Below, piece after piece: positions 17,144 to 26,751 of a stretch of DNA of 64,000 nt (position 1 is the stretch's first letter; every line of letters starts with the position of its first letter). Below the pieces are notes generated by a model. The model worked only from the letters and a program-made list of their open reading frames with translations, made no database searches and was not told the origin of the DNA. The DNA is from Roseiarcus sp963737365 (lineage in GTDB: Bacteria; Pseudomonadota; Alphaproteobacteria; Rhizobiales; Beijerinckiaceae). The position numbers and the translations under genes were made by a program. The stretch spans positions 62,001 through 126,000 of the forward strand of contig CAVTSD010000005.1 of NCBI GenBank assembly GCA_963737365.1, in the 5' to 3' direction.

Positions 17144-18220
17144 ATGGCTATGAAAGCTTGGCGACTCGATCGTCTTGGCGGAACTCTTCGTTTTGAAGAT
17201 GCGCCTATCCCCAAGCCCCGCGCTGGAAGCGTCGTGGTGAAGGTCGAAGCGTCCGCTCTCATGTCCTATTTGGAAGCATACGTGGAAGGCAGGTTGCCGA
17301 TTTACAGCCCACCGGACGGCCCCTTCACGCCGGGCGGCAATGCGATCGGAATTGTCCATGCGATCGGCCCTGAGGTTTATCATTTGAAGCTCGGCCAGCG
17401 CGTCGTGGTCTCGTCGCACATTGTCGCGAATGAAAATGCGGCGGAGCCGGCGCAATTCCTCTTAGGGATTACCGCCGGCCCACCGGGCAAGTCGCTCCAG
17501 GCGGACTGGCGCAACGGAACGCTCGCCGAATATACGCTCGTCCCGAAATCGAGCGTCACTCCGATCGACGAGCTTGACGCGTTCAGCCCCGCTGAGCTCT
17601 CGGTTCTGCCGCGGTTTGCTGTGCCGTACGGAGGCCTTTTGCGTGGGCGTCTCGCTGCAGGGGAAACGATCGTCGTCACGGGCGCGACCGGCGCCTATGG
17701 AAGCGCGGCGGTGCTCCTCTCGCTTGCGCTTGGCGCCGGACGCGTCGTCGCGGCTGGACGGAACAAGCGAGCCCTCGATGCGCTCGCCCAACGCGGCGGG
17801 CCACGCATCTCGACCGTTGCGGTTTCGGGAGACGTTGAAGCTGACGCCAAAGCCCTCCGCGCCGCCGCAGGGGGTGGCGCGCAGATGGCCTTCGATATGG
17901 TCGGCGGCGCGCAGGATCCCAACGCAACCCTCGCAGCGCTCAAGAGTTTGCGCCAAGGCGGGCGGCTGGTGCTGATGGGGAGCATGGGAGTGCCGCTCCC
18001 GATCTCTTATCTCGAGGTGATGCTGAACAATCTCGAGATCCTCGGGCAGTTCATGTACCCGCAGGATACGTTCACGCGTCTCGTCGATTTGGCGCGCTCG
18101 GGGCTCCTGGATATCAAGGCCATCCGGACTCGTCCTTTTCCGCTGGACGCTCTTCCCGAAGCGATGGAGGCCGCAACGACAGCTGGCGGGCTGGAATGCA
18201 TCGTCGTGAAGTCGTCCTGA
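17144..18220 (+). CDS. MDR-family (zinc-free) alcohol dehydrogenase/quinone oxidoreductase
   Basis: The 358-residue medium-chain dehydrogenase/reductase has a GroES-like N-terminal half and a nucleotide-binding half with VTGATGAYGSAAVLLSLALG (about 175-195) and AAGRNKRALDAL. The usual catalytic-zinc GHExxG is replaced by PGGNAIGIVHAIG, and no structural-zinc Cys cluster is visible, so it is of the zinc-independent type. It lies in line with the LtnD-like gene, 55 bases downstream, in the nucleoside operon. Substrate unknown; NAD(P)-dependent reduction of a carbonyl is the safest guess. Confidence 0.75.
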   Translation: MAMKAWRLDRLGGTLRFEDAPIPKPRAGSVVVKVEASALMSYLEAYVEGRLPIYSPPDGPFTPGGNAIGIVHAIGPEVYHLKLGQRVVVSSHIVANENAAEPAQFLLGITAGPPGKSLQADWRNGTLAEYTLVPKSSVTPIDELDAFSPAELSVLPRFAVPYGGLLRGRLAAGETIVVTGATGAYGSAAVLLSLALGAGRVVAAGRNKRALDALAQRGGPRISTVAVSGDVEADAKALRAAAGGGAQMAFDMVGGAQDPNATLAALKSLRQGGRLVLMGSMGVPLPISYLEVMLNNLEILGQFMYPQDTFTRLVDLARSGLLDIKAIRTRPFPLDALPEAMEAATTAGGLECIVVKSS

Positions 18221-18340
18221 CTGCGCCCGCTATGGCCGAGGACTACCCGTTACGAAGTCCTGCAATCCGTGCGGTCGAGTCGTTTCCGGCCGGCTGATCA
18301 GATCATTGAGGCCGCCCAGTCGTTTCTCATTCGGACCCGC

Positions 18341-18850
18341 TCACACTTCGCGCCAAGCCGGCTTCGAGGGATCGCTGAGCTTGAAGTTGACCGGACCAAG
18401 GCCACAGATGGCGATAACCGCCGGCTCGTCATGGCCACGGATCACGCCGTCATAATGCGGCGTCATGGCGACGCGATGCACGTAGCTGCCGGCCGACACC
18501 GGCACGCTGGCGGCCGGATCAAAGTCGGCGCCGCTGTTGCACCACCATATGCCCGACAGCACCATGCAAAAACGATCGGTCGAATAAAAGTGCGGCGCGC
18601 TCATGTATCCGGGATGCCAGCGCACAAGCGTGTAGTAAAGGCCGGGCGCGCTGGTGTCCCCGGTAAGAGTGCAGTTGTCGACGCTGTTGGGCGGAAAGTT
18701 CGGCTGACTTTTCCACGGCAGCGCGTCTGGCGGTTTGATGATCGTCTGCTGCGGATCGAGCGGACTTCCAGCCGCCCCCGTGACTCCGAGCGGCAGCGCA
18801 GCCATGAGCGAGGTCAACAGCAGATCACGCCGGCTTGTCTGATGCTCCAT
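18341..18850 (-). CDS. Tat-exported cupin-domain protein
   Basis: The 169-residue protein begins MEHQTSRRDLLLTSLMAALP, a twin-arginine signal with SRRDLLL. GGAGGA stands eight bases before this ATG, which decides the start against longer readings. The mature part has the cupin pattern: RWHPGYMSAPHFYSTDRFCMVLSG (quoted only in part, e.g. PHFYSTDRFCMVLSG) and YVHRVAMTPHYDG. His residues could bind a metal cofactor that is inserted before Tat export. It is transcribed against the surrounding nucleoside genes, so it interrupts that operon. Substrate unknown. Confidence 0.7.
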   Translation of the reverse strand: MEHQTSRRDLLLTSLMAALPLGVTGAAGSPLDPQQTIIKPPDALPWKSQPNFPPNSVDNCTLTGDTSAPGLYYTLVRWHPGYMSAPHFYSTDRFCMVLSGIWWCNSGADFDPAASVPVSAGSYVHRVAMTPHYDGVIRGHDEPAVIAICGLGPVNFKLSDPSKPAWREV

Positions 18851-18960
18851 AACCCACTTCCTCCGATCCGCCTTTTCGTGTTCCCTCGACATCTCTATTA
18901 TGCCGAAAGAGGAGAAGCTGCGCGAACGCCAGCCTTTCAAACTTCAGCGAGGCGGCGCGG

Positions 18961-19782
18961 ATGGACTTTTCTTCTGACGCGGCGATCGAAGCGCTCAAGA
19001 GCCGTGGGCTTGCCTCCTTGCCGCCGCTCGCCATCGTGCTCGGCTCGGGCCTGGGCGCATTCGCTGACGAGGCGCGCGACGCGATTGCGATCTCTTATCT
19101 CGACATTCCAGGCTTCCCGATCCCGAGCGTCGCAGGCCACGCTGGACGTCTGGTGGTTGGAACGATCGAGGGTCAGCGCGTGGCGCTGTTTCAGGGCCGC
19201 GGCCATTACTACGAACGCGGCGATGCGAACGCGATGCGGATCGCGATCGACAGCTTTCGCCAGCTCGGCGGCGAGACGGTGTTATTCACCAACGCCGCGG
19301 GCGGGCTCAAACAGGAATGGCGGCCGCCGGCTTTGGTCGCGATCACCGATCACATCAACTTTTCCGGAATGAATCCCCTGATCGGCCATGTTGGCTCGGA
19401 TCGCTTCGTGCCTCTGACCAAAGCCTATGACGAGGCGCTGCTGGCTAGGCTGCATGAAGCTGCGCGAAGCGCTGACGTTGAGCTCAACGAGGGCGTTTAC
19501 ATGTGGTTTTCGGGTCCGAGCTTCGAGACCCCTGCCGAGATTCGCGCCGCGCGCATCCTGGGCGCCGATCTCGTCGGCATGTCGACCGTGCCTGAGGTGA
19601 TCCTGGCGCGTCGCGCGGGTTTGCGATGCGCTGCGGTCTCCGTCGTCACCAACTACGCCGCAGGTCTCGCCGGCGGCGATCCCAGCCATGAGGAAACGCA
19701 AGCGGTCGCGCATGAAGCCGCTGATCGTTTCAAGCGCCTTCTGCGCGGCTTCATCAGCTCCTATCTGTCCCAATCCGCATGA
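18961..19782 (+). CDS. punA: Purine nucleoside phosphorylase
   Basis: Phosphorolysis of purine nucleosides to base and ribose-1-phosphate. The 273-residue protein is of the trimeric PNP class: phosphate-binding GSGLGAF (about 24), GRGHYYERGD (about 80), FTNAAGGLK (about 110), and the base-binding FSGPSFETPAEIRAARILGA (about 183) followed by VGMSTVPEVI. It starts a second run of plus-strand salvage genes after the reversed cupin gene, and its stop overlaps the start of the thymidine phosphorylase gene by four bases (ATGA). Confidence 0.93.
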   Translation: MDFSSDAAIEALKSRGLASLPPLAIVLGSGLGAFADEARDAIAISYLDIPGFPIPSVAGHAGRLVVGTIEGQRVALFQGRGHYYERGDANAMRIAIDSFRQLGGETVLFTNAAGGLKQEWRPPALVAITDHINFSGMNPLIGHVGSDRFVPLTKAYDEALLARLHEAARSADVELNEGVYMWFSGPSFETPAEIRAARILGADLVGMSTVPEVILARRAGLRCAAVSVVTNYAAGLAGGDPSHEETQAVAHEAADRFKRLLRGFISSYLSQSA

Positions 19783-21108
19783 TACTGCCGCAGGAGATCA
19801 TTCGCGCTAAGCGGGACGGCGAAACCTTGAGCGCCGGGGAGATCGGCGATTTCATCGCCGCGCTGACCACCGGCGCAGTAACAGAAGGCCAGGCGGCCGC
19901 CTTCGCCATGGCGATCTATTTTCGCGGCATGTCGCTCGACGAGCGCGTGGCGCTGACCCGGGCGATGACCCGCTCAGGCACGAGCCTCGATTGGCTCGAC
20001 GCAAGCCTGCCCGGCCCGATCGTCGATAAGCACTCGACTGGAGGCGTCGGCGATAACGTCTCGCTGATGCTGGCGCCCATGCTCGCCGCCTGCGGCGCCT
20101 ATGTGCCGATGATCTCCGGGCGTGGCCTTGGCCACACCGGCGGCACGCTGGACAAGCTCGAATTCGATCCCCGGCTACAGGTCGCAGCCGGACCTCGCTC
20201 TGTTCAAGCGTGTGGTCAAAGAGGCGGGCTGCGCGATCATCGGCCAGACGGCTGACCTCGCGCCGGCCGACCGGCGCCTCTATTCGATCCGCGACGTGAC
20301 GGCTACGGTCGAGTCGGTCGCGCTTATCACTGCTTCGATCCTGTCGAAGAAGCTTGCGGCGGGGCTGCAAGGTCTGGTCATGGACGTCAAGACGGGCTCA
20401 GGCGCGTTCATGGCAACTCTGGATGGGGCGCGGGAGCTCGCCACCAGCATCGCGACTGTGGCCAACGACGCCGGCTTGCCAACCGTTTCGCTCATTACCG
20501 ACATGAACGAGCCGCTCGCCAGTGCGGCCGGCAACGCGGTCGAAATCCGCAACGCCGTCCATTATCTGACTGGCGCGAGGCGCGACGAGCGCCTTGACCA
20601 GGTTACGATCGCGCTTGGCGCTGAACTGCTGGCGCTCTCCGGTCTCGCGCGCGATGCGGACGGGGGCGCCGTGGCGTTGAGACGCACGCTTAAAACGGGC
20701 GCTGCCGCGGAGCGGTTCGAGCGGATGGTCGCGGCGCTTGGCGGCCCGAAGGATTTCATCTCGCGCGTAGAACGCGAGTTGCCACAAGCGCCGGTCGTCA
20801 TCGAAGCAACGCCAGAAAGGCGCGGCTTTGTGGTCGGCATTGACGTGCGCGCGGTCGGTCTCGCGGTGGTTGAGCTTGGCGGCGGCCGCTCGTGCGCCAC
20901 GGATTCGATTGACCCCGCGGTCGGTCTGACTGAGCTCGCGCGGATTGGGGCTGAAGTCGGCCCCGATGCGCCGCTCGCCCGCGTGCACGCGCGCAGCGAC
21001 GATAAGGCCGAAGCGGCCGTTCGGCGCCTCCGCCACGCTTATCGCCTAGACGAAGCGCCGCTTTCGCCCAGCGACCCGGTGATCGAACGCATCGTCGGGA
21101 CGCCGTGA
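19779..21108 (+). pseudogene. deoA: Thymidine phosphorylase, one-base frameshift
   Basis: Reconstructed length is about 442 residues, normal for DeoA, which splits thymidine to thymine and deoxyribose-1-phosphate. The first part holds the phosphate site KHSTGGVGDNVSLMLAPM and GRGLGHTGGTLDKLE. After an extra T at 20163/20164 the second frame continues SIPGYRSQPDLALFKRVV, ADLAPADRRLYSIRDVTATV and MDVKTGSGAFM to the normal C terminus. Removing one T turns GAATTCG into GAATCG and restores one continuous protein. All catalytic segments survive, so a sequencing error or very recent mutation are both possible. It is coupled to punA upstream and the GhrA-like gene downstream. Confidence 0.85.
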
Positions 21109-22050
21109 GCGTACTCGTCGCAGTTTCCGGATGGGACTCGAAGCCTTGGCGACAGCGTATGGAAGCGCTGCTGCCGTCGCATGAGATCGTGACGCTTGAT
21201 GAGCCGTTCGACCGGGCTTCGGTGCGCTATGTGCTGAGTTGGCGCCATCCGCGTGGCGCGCTCAAGGATCTTCGCAACCTTCGGGTGATCCTCTCGCTTG
21301 GCGCTGGCGTCGATCATCTCTTCGCCGACCCCGCTCTCCCGGACAAGCCGATTGTCCGTGTGGTCGACCCGGATCTCACCACCCGCATGAGCGAATGGGT
21401 CGTCATGCACGCGCTCATCCATCTGCGACAGTTGAGGCGTTACGAACGACAGCAGCGCGAGCATGTCTGGGAGGACGACGACAAGCAGCCGAAGGCCAGC
21501 GACGTCCAGGTCGGCGTGCTCGGCTTGGGCGTTATGGGCAAAGACGCCGTGTCCAAACTGAAGGCGCTGGGCTTCAAGGTCGCTGGCTGGAGCACGAGCC
21601 CGAAGGCTCTTCCGGACTTGACCTGCTTTTCAGGCGCGGAGGGACTTAAGCGCATGCTGGCGCAAACCGATATGCTGGTCGTGCTGCTGCCTCTGACCGA
21701 AGCAACGCGCAGCATCATCAACGCGTCGCGTCTCGCTCAGCTTAAGCCCGACGGCGCGCTTGGCGGCCCGGTCCTGATCAATGCTGGACGCGGCGGGCTG
21801 CAGGTCGAAGCCGACATCCTCTCCGCGCTCGAATTCGGGCGCGCTCAAAGGCGCCTCGCTCGATGTGTTCGAGCCGGAGCCGCTTCCGAAGGACTCGCGC
21901 CTCTGGTCGCATCCTGCGGTCTACGTCAGCCCGCACAATGCGGCGATCTCCTCGCCCCAGGCGATCGCCGCGCTCGTCGCCCGGCAGATCGAGGCGGACG
22001 AACGCGGCGAACCGCTCAAGCATACCGTGGAACGCCGCCGCGGCTATTGA
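21105..22050 (+). pseudogene. ghrA: GhrA-like D-2-hydroxyacid dehydrogenase, one-base frameshift
   Basis: The reconstructed protein of about 314 residues belongs to the glyoxylate/hydroxypyruvate reductase A group. It shows VILSLGAGVDHL (about 65), DPDLTTRMSEWVVMHAL, Rossmann VGVLGLGVMG (about 138) and INAGRGGLQVEADILSALE with the catalytic Arg region. An extra T at 21834/21835 breaks the frame. The other frame continues SGALKGASLDVFEPEPLP and HPAVYVSPHNAA, with the catalytic His, to a normal end. As in deoA, removing a T turns GAATTCG into GAATCG. It overlaps deoA by four bases and ends three bases short of the convergent sugar-binding gene. Confidence 0.85.
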
Positions 22051-22053
22051 GGC

Positions 22054-23007
22054 CTACTTCTTCTTGCAGGTGTCGATGGTCTCGGGCGTGCAGACGTCCA
22101 AACCGATCGTCACCGGGTCGGGAACAGTCTTGCCCTGGGTCAGATCGTTCAGGAGATAGATCGCCTTGTAACCCATTTCGAATGGCCGCTGTCCAACCTG
22201 GCCGTCGCTCAAGCCGGCCTTCAGATCGTCCATCTGCATTGGCAGCGTTTCGACGAACAGCATCACCAGATCTTTCTTGTCAAGGCGATCCTTGTACTTT
22301 TCCATGAGCTCCTTGTAGGCCTTGACTTCCATCTGGGAGGCGCCCCCTGCATCGAGCACGGCGTCGATCTTCGGATATTTGGCCAAGAGGTCGGTGAGCT
22401 GGGTGATCGACAGCGGGAAGTCATCGTTGTTGTAGAGCGGACAGCCTGCGACCTGCTTCCACTTGTCGGCCGGCAACGTCTCGGTCATGCCCTTGATGCG
22501 GTCGTTCATGTTGGCCGCGGCCGGTCCGCCGGTCTGGATGCAGTACGTACCGCCGTTAGGCTTGAGCGCCATCGCCTGTTGGGCGACCGCTTTGCCGACC
22601 TCTTCGTTGACCGTGCCGATATAGGCGGCGCGCAGTCCCTTGTCGGCGGGCAACAAGTCGCTGTCCCAGGTCACGACCGGGATGTTAGCTTCCTTAGCCC
22701 GGGCAAGCACTTTGGCGATCGCGGGGGCGTTGGCGGCCGAGACGCCGATGCCATCGACATGCTTGGTGATAAGATCCTGGACGACCTGCACCTGTTCCTG
22801 CTCGGTCGCATCTGCCGGGCCAATGAACAGACATTGGATGCCGCCGATTTCCTTCGCCGCCTTCATGCAGCCATCGCGGGCCTGATCGAAGAACGGATTG
22901 TTCATCGCCTTCGGGACGAGGGCGAAGACTTTGTCCTTGGCTTCGGCCGCCATAGGTTGGATGACCCCGATCAGGGCCGCGAGAGCGACAACACTCGTTA
23001 CCTTCAT
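22054..23007 (-). CDS. Sugar ABC transporter periplasmic binding protein (RbsB-like)
   Basis: The 317-residue binding protein has a signal peptide (MKVTSVVALAALIGV..AEA). The type I periplasmic fold is marked by VFALVPKAMNNPFFDQARDG (about 25), GIGVSAANAPAIAKVLARA, TWDSDLLPAD and DAVLDAGGASQMEVKAYKEL. Four cysteines are present, two near the C terminus (CTPETIDTCKKK). GGAGGA lies seven bases before the ATG at 23007. The permease gene precedes it by 47 bases on the same strand. Pentoses, deoxy sugars or similar are likely; the neighbouring FucU-like mutarotase points to a fucose- or ribose-type sugar. Confidence 0.85.
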   Translation of the reverse strand: MKVTSVVALAALIGVIQPMAAEAKDKVFALVPKAMNNPFFDQARDGCMKAAKEIGGIQCLFIGPADATEQEQVQVVQDLITKHVDGIGVSAANAPAIAKVLARAKEANIPVVTWDSDLLPADKGLRAAYIGTVNEEVGKAVAQQAMALKPNGGTYCIQTGGPAAANMNDRIKGMTETLPADKWKQVAGCPLYNNDDFPLSITQLTDLLAKYPKIDAVLDAGGASQMEVKAYKELMEKYKDRLDKKDLVMLFVETLPMQMDDLKAGLSDGQVGQRPFEMGYKAIYLLNDLTQGKTVPDPVTIGLDVCTPETIDTCKKK

Positions 23008-23054
23008 TGACGTTTCCTCCATTCACGCCGCCTGCGTTTCTCGCAAGCGGAGAT

Positions 23055-24041
23055 TTATTCCGCAGGCGCGCGCCTCGCTCGCTCGAGCAGCAGCGCGCCC
23101 GCGATAATGAGACCAACGAACGTGCCTTGCCAATAGGGATCGACCCCGCCGAGCAGAAGCGCGTTGCGAACGATTTCGATGAGCGCCGCGCCGATCACAG
23201 CAGCATAGGGAATGCCGTAACCGCCCATGAGATCGGTGCCGCCGATCACCGTCGCGGCGATGACCTGAAGCTCGTAGCCGACGCCGAGCCCATTGGTCAC
23301 GGACCCGAGCCAGGCAACCATGAGAATGGCGGCTATTCCCGCCGATAGGCTGCTGAGGACATAGACTGAAACCTTAACTGGCACGACAGGAATGCCAGTC
23401 AACAGCGCCGCCTGCTCGTTGCCTCCGATCGCGTAGACGTACCGCCCCCAACTCGTGTTGGCCAAGACGATGGTGAGAACGACGGCGATCAGCGCCATCG
23501 CGATGACGACGGAGGGGATGCCAAACAAACTGCCGCCGCCGAGCTCGCCAAACAGCTTCTCGTCCGGTCCGAACTGGTAAATCATCTTGTTGTTGGACAG
23601 GACCAGCGCCTGGCTGCGCGCCACCGACAGCATGATCAACGTCACGACGAACGGCGACAGCTTGAACCTGGCGATCGCGTAGCCGTTGATGAGCCCGCAG
23701 ATGAGCGCGACTCCCATTCCCGCGCCGACCCCGACCCACAGCGGATAGCCAGCCTGGAGCGTGAGCCCGGTCACGATGCCAACGAGGCCCATCACGGAGC
23801 CAACCGACAGGTCGATGCCGCCCGTGATGATCACCAACATCTGGCCCATGCCCATGATGGCGACGAAGCCGAAGTTGCGGCTGTCGTTGTAGAGGTTGTC
23901 GTAGCTGCGGAAGGGCCCCGAGATCAGAGCCATCACGATGCAGATGATGAGAACCGCTAGCGTAATAGCCGCGGGCTGACCAAGCCTCACGAACCCAAAG
24001 CGGCGCGCGGGCGATGCGGCAAGTTCAGCCTGCGCGGACAC
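23055..24041 (-). CDS. Sugar ABC transporter permease (RbsC-like)
   Basis: The 328-residue membrane subunit carries the RbsC/AraH pattern: MGQMLVIITGGIDLSVGSVMG (about 65-85, here cited as ITGGIDLSVGSVMG), GLINGYAIARFKLSPFVVTL and the loop AIGGNEQAALLTGIPV. About eight to ten membrane spans are visible. It starts at GTG 24041. A TTGACA on the minus strand at 24253-24258 could be its -35 box. RbsA-type ATPase genes normally lie beside such a permease, but none is found here, so the ATPase must be supplied from elsewhere. Confidence 0.88.
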   Translation of the reverse strand: MSAQAELAASPARRFGFVRLGQPAAITLAVLIICIVMALISGPFRSYDNLYNDSRNFGFVAIMGMGQMLVIITGGIDLSVGSVMGLVGIVTGLTLQAGYPLWVGVGAGMGVALICGLINGYAIARFKLSPFVVTLIMLSVARSQALVLSNNKMIYQFGPDEKLFGELGGGSLFGIPSVVIAMALIAVVLTIVLANTSWGRYVYAIGGNEQAALLTGIPVVPVKVSVYVLSSLSAGIAAILMVAWLGSVTNGLGVGYELQVIAATVIGGTDLMGGYGIPYAAVIGAALIEIVRNALLLGGVDPYWQGTFVGLIIAGALLLERARRAPAE

Positions 24042-24364
24042 GGCTACGCCCTCTCATATGCGCGGAAAACCGCAACGGCCGGTCAATGCGTGTCGCCCCG
24101 TCCACGGATCGGCTCCGCGATGGCATGAAGCCTTCCGTCTCTGGGACCGCGCCTGCACATGAACGTTCCCTCTGACCGACAGCATGTTTGCGGTCGCCAC
24201 CGATCAACGCGTTCGTCAATCGGCGCGGGAAGGCTAGTGAGGGCAAATGTATTGTCAAGCACAGACGCCGCCTCGACGCATTCGCCGCTATCGCTCCATT
24301 CGCCAAGCTCTCGGTTTCCCGCTATCCTCGGCGCCACGGGCTTACGAGTCGAGGGAGGGAAGCT

Positions 24365-24814
24365 ATGCTTTGGGGGATCGATCCGCTGCTCACCGCCGAC
24401 TTGCTTTACGCCTTGCGACGGATGGGACACGGCGACGAGATCGTTGTCGTCGACGCCAATTTCCCCGCGGACTCGACCGCAATGTCCACCCTGATGGGCG
24501 AACCAATCCCATTGGCCGGCGTCAATGCGGCGCGCGCAGTCGAGGCGATCCTGTCGGTGATGCCGCTCGACACGTTCGTTCCCGATCCTGCGTGCCGGAT
24601 GGAAATCGTCGGCGACCCGGACACCTTACCGGCAGTCCAGCGCGAGGTGCAGCAGGCGGTCGATCGCGCGGCGAGCAAGCACGTGCCTCTCCTTGGCGTC
24701 GAGCGCTTCGCCTTCTATGAGCGGGCCAAAAACGCCTTCGCCATCGTCCCCACCGGCGAACGGCGCTTCTACGGCTGCTTTGTCTTCAAAAAGGGCGTCG
24801 TCCCACCGGAATGA
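24365..24814 (+). CDS. fucU: FucU/RbsD-family sugar mutarotase
   Basis: The 149-residue protein interconverts alpha and beta sugar anomers. It begins LWGIDPLLTADLLYALRRMGHGDEIVVVDANFPA (key segments GIDPLLTADLLYALR, MGHGDEIVVVDANFP with the catalytic His near residue 22). It ends with GERRFYGCFVFKKGVV, whose aromatic and Lys residues match FucU. A GAGGGAGG-like site precedes the ATG at 24365, and this start is preferred over longer readings. It is divergent from the sugar permease and binding-protein genes, suggesting a shared sugar. No kinase or isomerase is adjacent. Confidence 0.88.
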   Translation: MLWGIDPLLTADLLYALRRMGHGDEIVVVDANFPADSTAMSTLMGEPIPLAGVNAARAVEAILSVMPLDTFVPDPACRMEIVGDPDTLPAVQREVQQAVDRAASKHVPLLGVERFAFYERAKNAFAIVPTGERRFYGCFVFKKGVVPPE

Positions 24815-24858
24815 CCGGGTGCGCCGCCGGCCGGTAACGGCGCGCCGAACGCCTAAGG

Positions 24859-25875
24859 CTATCCCGCCTTCTTGCGTGGGCCGGGTTTTTGCGCGGTCTG
24901 TTTCTCCGGCGCTTCTTTTGCCCCCGCGCCTGCTTCCTTCGAGGGCGCGCCGCCGGCAATCGGCAACAGCATCTCGCGCTGGTCTGAGCTGCCTTTGACG
25001 GCGCGCTTGCCCTTCGAAGGCGCCGCAGGCTTCGCTGCCGTTGAGACGGTGGCGGGCGCCGCTTGTTTGGCTGCTATTTTTGACGTTTCGTCCTTTGCCT
25101 TCTCGATGCTCTGCTTGAGCGCCGCCATCAGATCCGTGCCCGCCACGATCCTCGGCACAGGGCGCGCCTTGGGAATCGGCATCCCGGCCCTCTTCTCGTT
25201 CAGCATCGTGACGACCGCCTCTTCATAGCGATCATGGAACAAACTGGGATCGAACTTCGCCGCCTTGCTTTCGAGGATGTGCTCGGCGAGAGCCAGCATG
25301 TCCTTCGGAATCTGAATCTCGTCGATGTCGCCGAAATAAATCGCCTCGTCACGGACCTCATAAGGATACCTGAGCGTGGCCCCGAGCAGGCCCTTGCCTC
25401 GCGGCTGGAGCATGATTACCCGCTCGCGCTTGGATAGGACCACTCGCCCTAGCGCCACCATGCCCTTGCCGAGCATCGCGTCGCGAATGACGGCGAAGGC
25501 CTCCAAGGCGACCTTGTTTTCCGGAACCAGATAATAGGGGCTGTCGATATAGCGCTCGTCGACTTCGGCTTTCGGCACGAAGCTATCAATATCGATCGTA
25601 TGGCTGCTCTCGATCGCGATGGCGTCGAGCTCCTCGTCCTCGACCTGCAGGTAGACGCCTTTATCGACTTCGTAGCCCCGCCCCTTGTCGTCGGGATCGA
25701 TGGGATCGCCCGTTCCTTCGTCGACCAATTGCTGACGAAGACGATTGCCGGTTTTCTTGTTGATCTGCCGGAAGGCGACCCGATCGCCCGACGAGGTCGC
25801 CGTATAGAGGGCGACGGGACACGAGACGAGAGAAAGCTTGAGATATCCCTTCCAGTAGGGGCGCGGGGGGGGCAT
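24859..25875 (-). CDS. ku: Ku protein for non-homologous end joining
   Basis: Bacterial Ku forms a homodimer that clamps DNA ends. The 338-residue protein starts PRPYWKGYLKLSLVSCPVALYTA, the classic Ku N terminus. Further core motifs are GRGYEVDKGVYLQVEDEELDAI, PYYLVPENKVALEAFAVIR (cited in part) and LAEHILESKAAKFDPSLFHDRYEEA. Residues about 255-338 are an Ala/Lys/Pro-rich tail with several KR/KK clusters, typical of DNA-contacting C-terminal extensions. The partner ligase LigD is not in the window. Confidence 0.94.
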   Translation of the reverse strand: MPPPRPYWKGYLKLSLVSCPVALYTATSSGDRVAFRQINKKTGNRLRQQLVDEGTGDPIDPDDKGRGYEVDKGVYLQVEDEELDAIAIESSHTIDIDSFVPKAEVDERYIDSPYYLVPENKVALEAFAVIRDAMLGKGMVALGRVVLSKRERVIMLQPRGKGLLGATLRYPYEVRDEAIYFGDIDEIQIPKDMLALAEHILESKAAKFDPSLFHDRYEEAVVTMLNEKRAGMPIPKARPVPRIVAGTDLMAALKQSIEKAKDETSKIAAKQAAPATVSTAAKPAAPSKGKRAVKGSSDQREMLLPIAGGAPSKEAGAGAKEAPEKQTAQKPGPRKKAG

Positions 25876-26023
25876 AGGAACTCCTACTCAACGCTAACAA
25901 CGATCCCTTTATAACACGCCAAATGCAGCTCCGGTCCAGCTTGGAAAGGATTCTTTAACCAAGGTCCGCGGCGAGAGGGACGCGCCGCCCGCCGCGCCGG
26001 CCATAGGCGTTGAAATGACAGGA

Positions 26024-26722
26024 TCAGCGCACCGGAGCGATCACGAGCGATCCCCGCTGGCAGGAGTGGCGCGCGACTTTCCGGCAGACCGCGTATGACG
26101 AGAGATCCTTCGCGAGGCAAAATCGCACGTCGACCAGCTCGCCGTTGCTGCAGCTGATCGCCATGTTGTCGGGGCGCAGATTAGGGTTGGCGGCCATGAA
26201 CGCCTGCTCGATCTCTTCGGGCGTCATGTTCAATTTGTCACTCGTCGCCTGAAACATCTGCGGGATTTTCAGCCGCGCTCGCACCTCCCGTACAGTCTCG
26301 AAATAGTCATGCGGGTTAAGGCCCGTGCAGGTTCCATGCTTCCGGTACTCATAGGCAGCCAGGCGGTCGTTTGGGTAGACGCCATGCTCATCATCGAGAT
26401 CGGCGAATGTGGGGTCGTGGCCCAGGCAGGATTCAGGGTTCGGACGATACTCATTATTTGGCCACAAGCCGTGGACGACGAAGCCGTCGCCTGAGCCTTC
26501 CGCACATTCTGGCGACGACGTGTCCTTGCCGCCGAGATCGCAAAAACCCGGCGCCCAAGAGAGGGTCATCACGTAATAATCAAATTGCGTGGTTGCGACG
26601 GGCGGAGCGGACGCAGTTTGCGCGACGGGCGGGGGAGAAGGCGGGGTCTGCGCGACAGTTTTGACCGTGCAAGGCGCCGTAAGCGCCAAGCTCAGGGCGA
26701 ACTTAAGCGCCAGACGGCCCAT
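26024..26722 (-). CDS. Secreted ribonuclease T2
   Basis: Family T2 RNases cut single-stranded RNA outside the cytoplasm. The 232-residue protein has a signal peptide and a Pro/Ala-rich linker to about residue 45. The catalytic CAS1 segment is FVVHGLWPNN (His about 84), and CAS2 is EYRKHGTCTG (Glu, Lys, His). Cysteines in WAPGFCDLGG, SPECAEG, CLGHD, GTC, AISCSNG, RFCLAK and VARHSC suggest several disulfides. The gene follows 29 bases after another secreted-protein gene on the same strand, so the two are probably one transcript. Confidence 0.9.
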   Translation of the reverse strand: MGRLALKFALSLALTAPCTVKTVAQTPPSPPPVAQTASAPPVATTQFDYYVMTLSWAPGFCDLGGKDTSSPECAEGSGDGFVVHGLWPNNEYRPNPESCLGHDPTFADLDDEHGVYPNDRLAAYEYRKHGTCTGLNPHDYFETVREVRARLKIPQMFQATSDKLNMTPEEIEQAFMAANPNLRPDNMAISCSNGELVDVRFCLAKDLSSYAVCRKVARHSCQRGSLVIAPVR

Positions 26723-26751
26723 CTGAGGTCTCCGCCTTCGGCTTGGGCCGC

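Noticed and set aside
24042..24364. Remnant of a missing RbsA ATPase upstream of the sugar permease
   Set aside because: No frame on either strand shows Walker or signature motifs.
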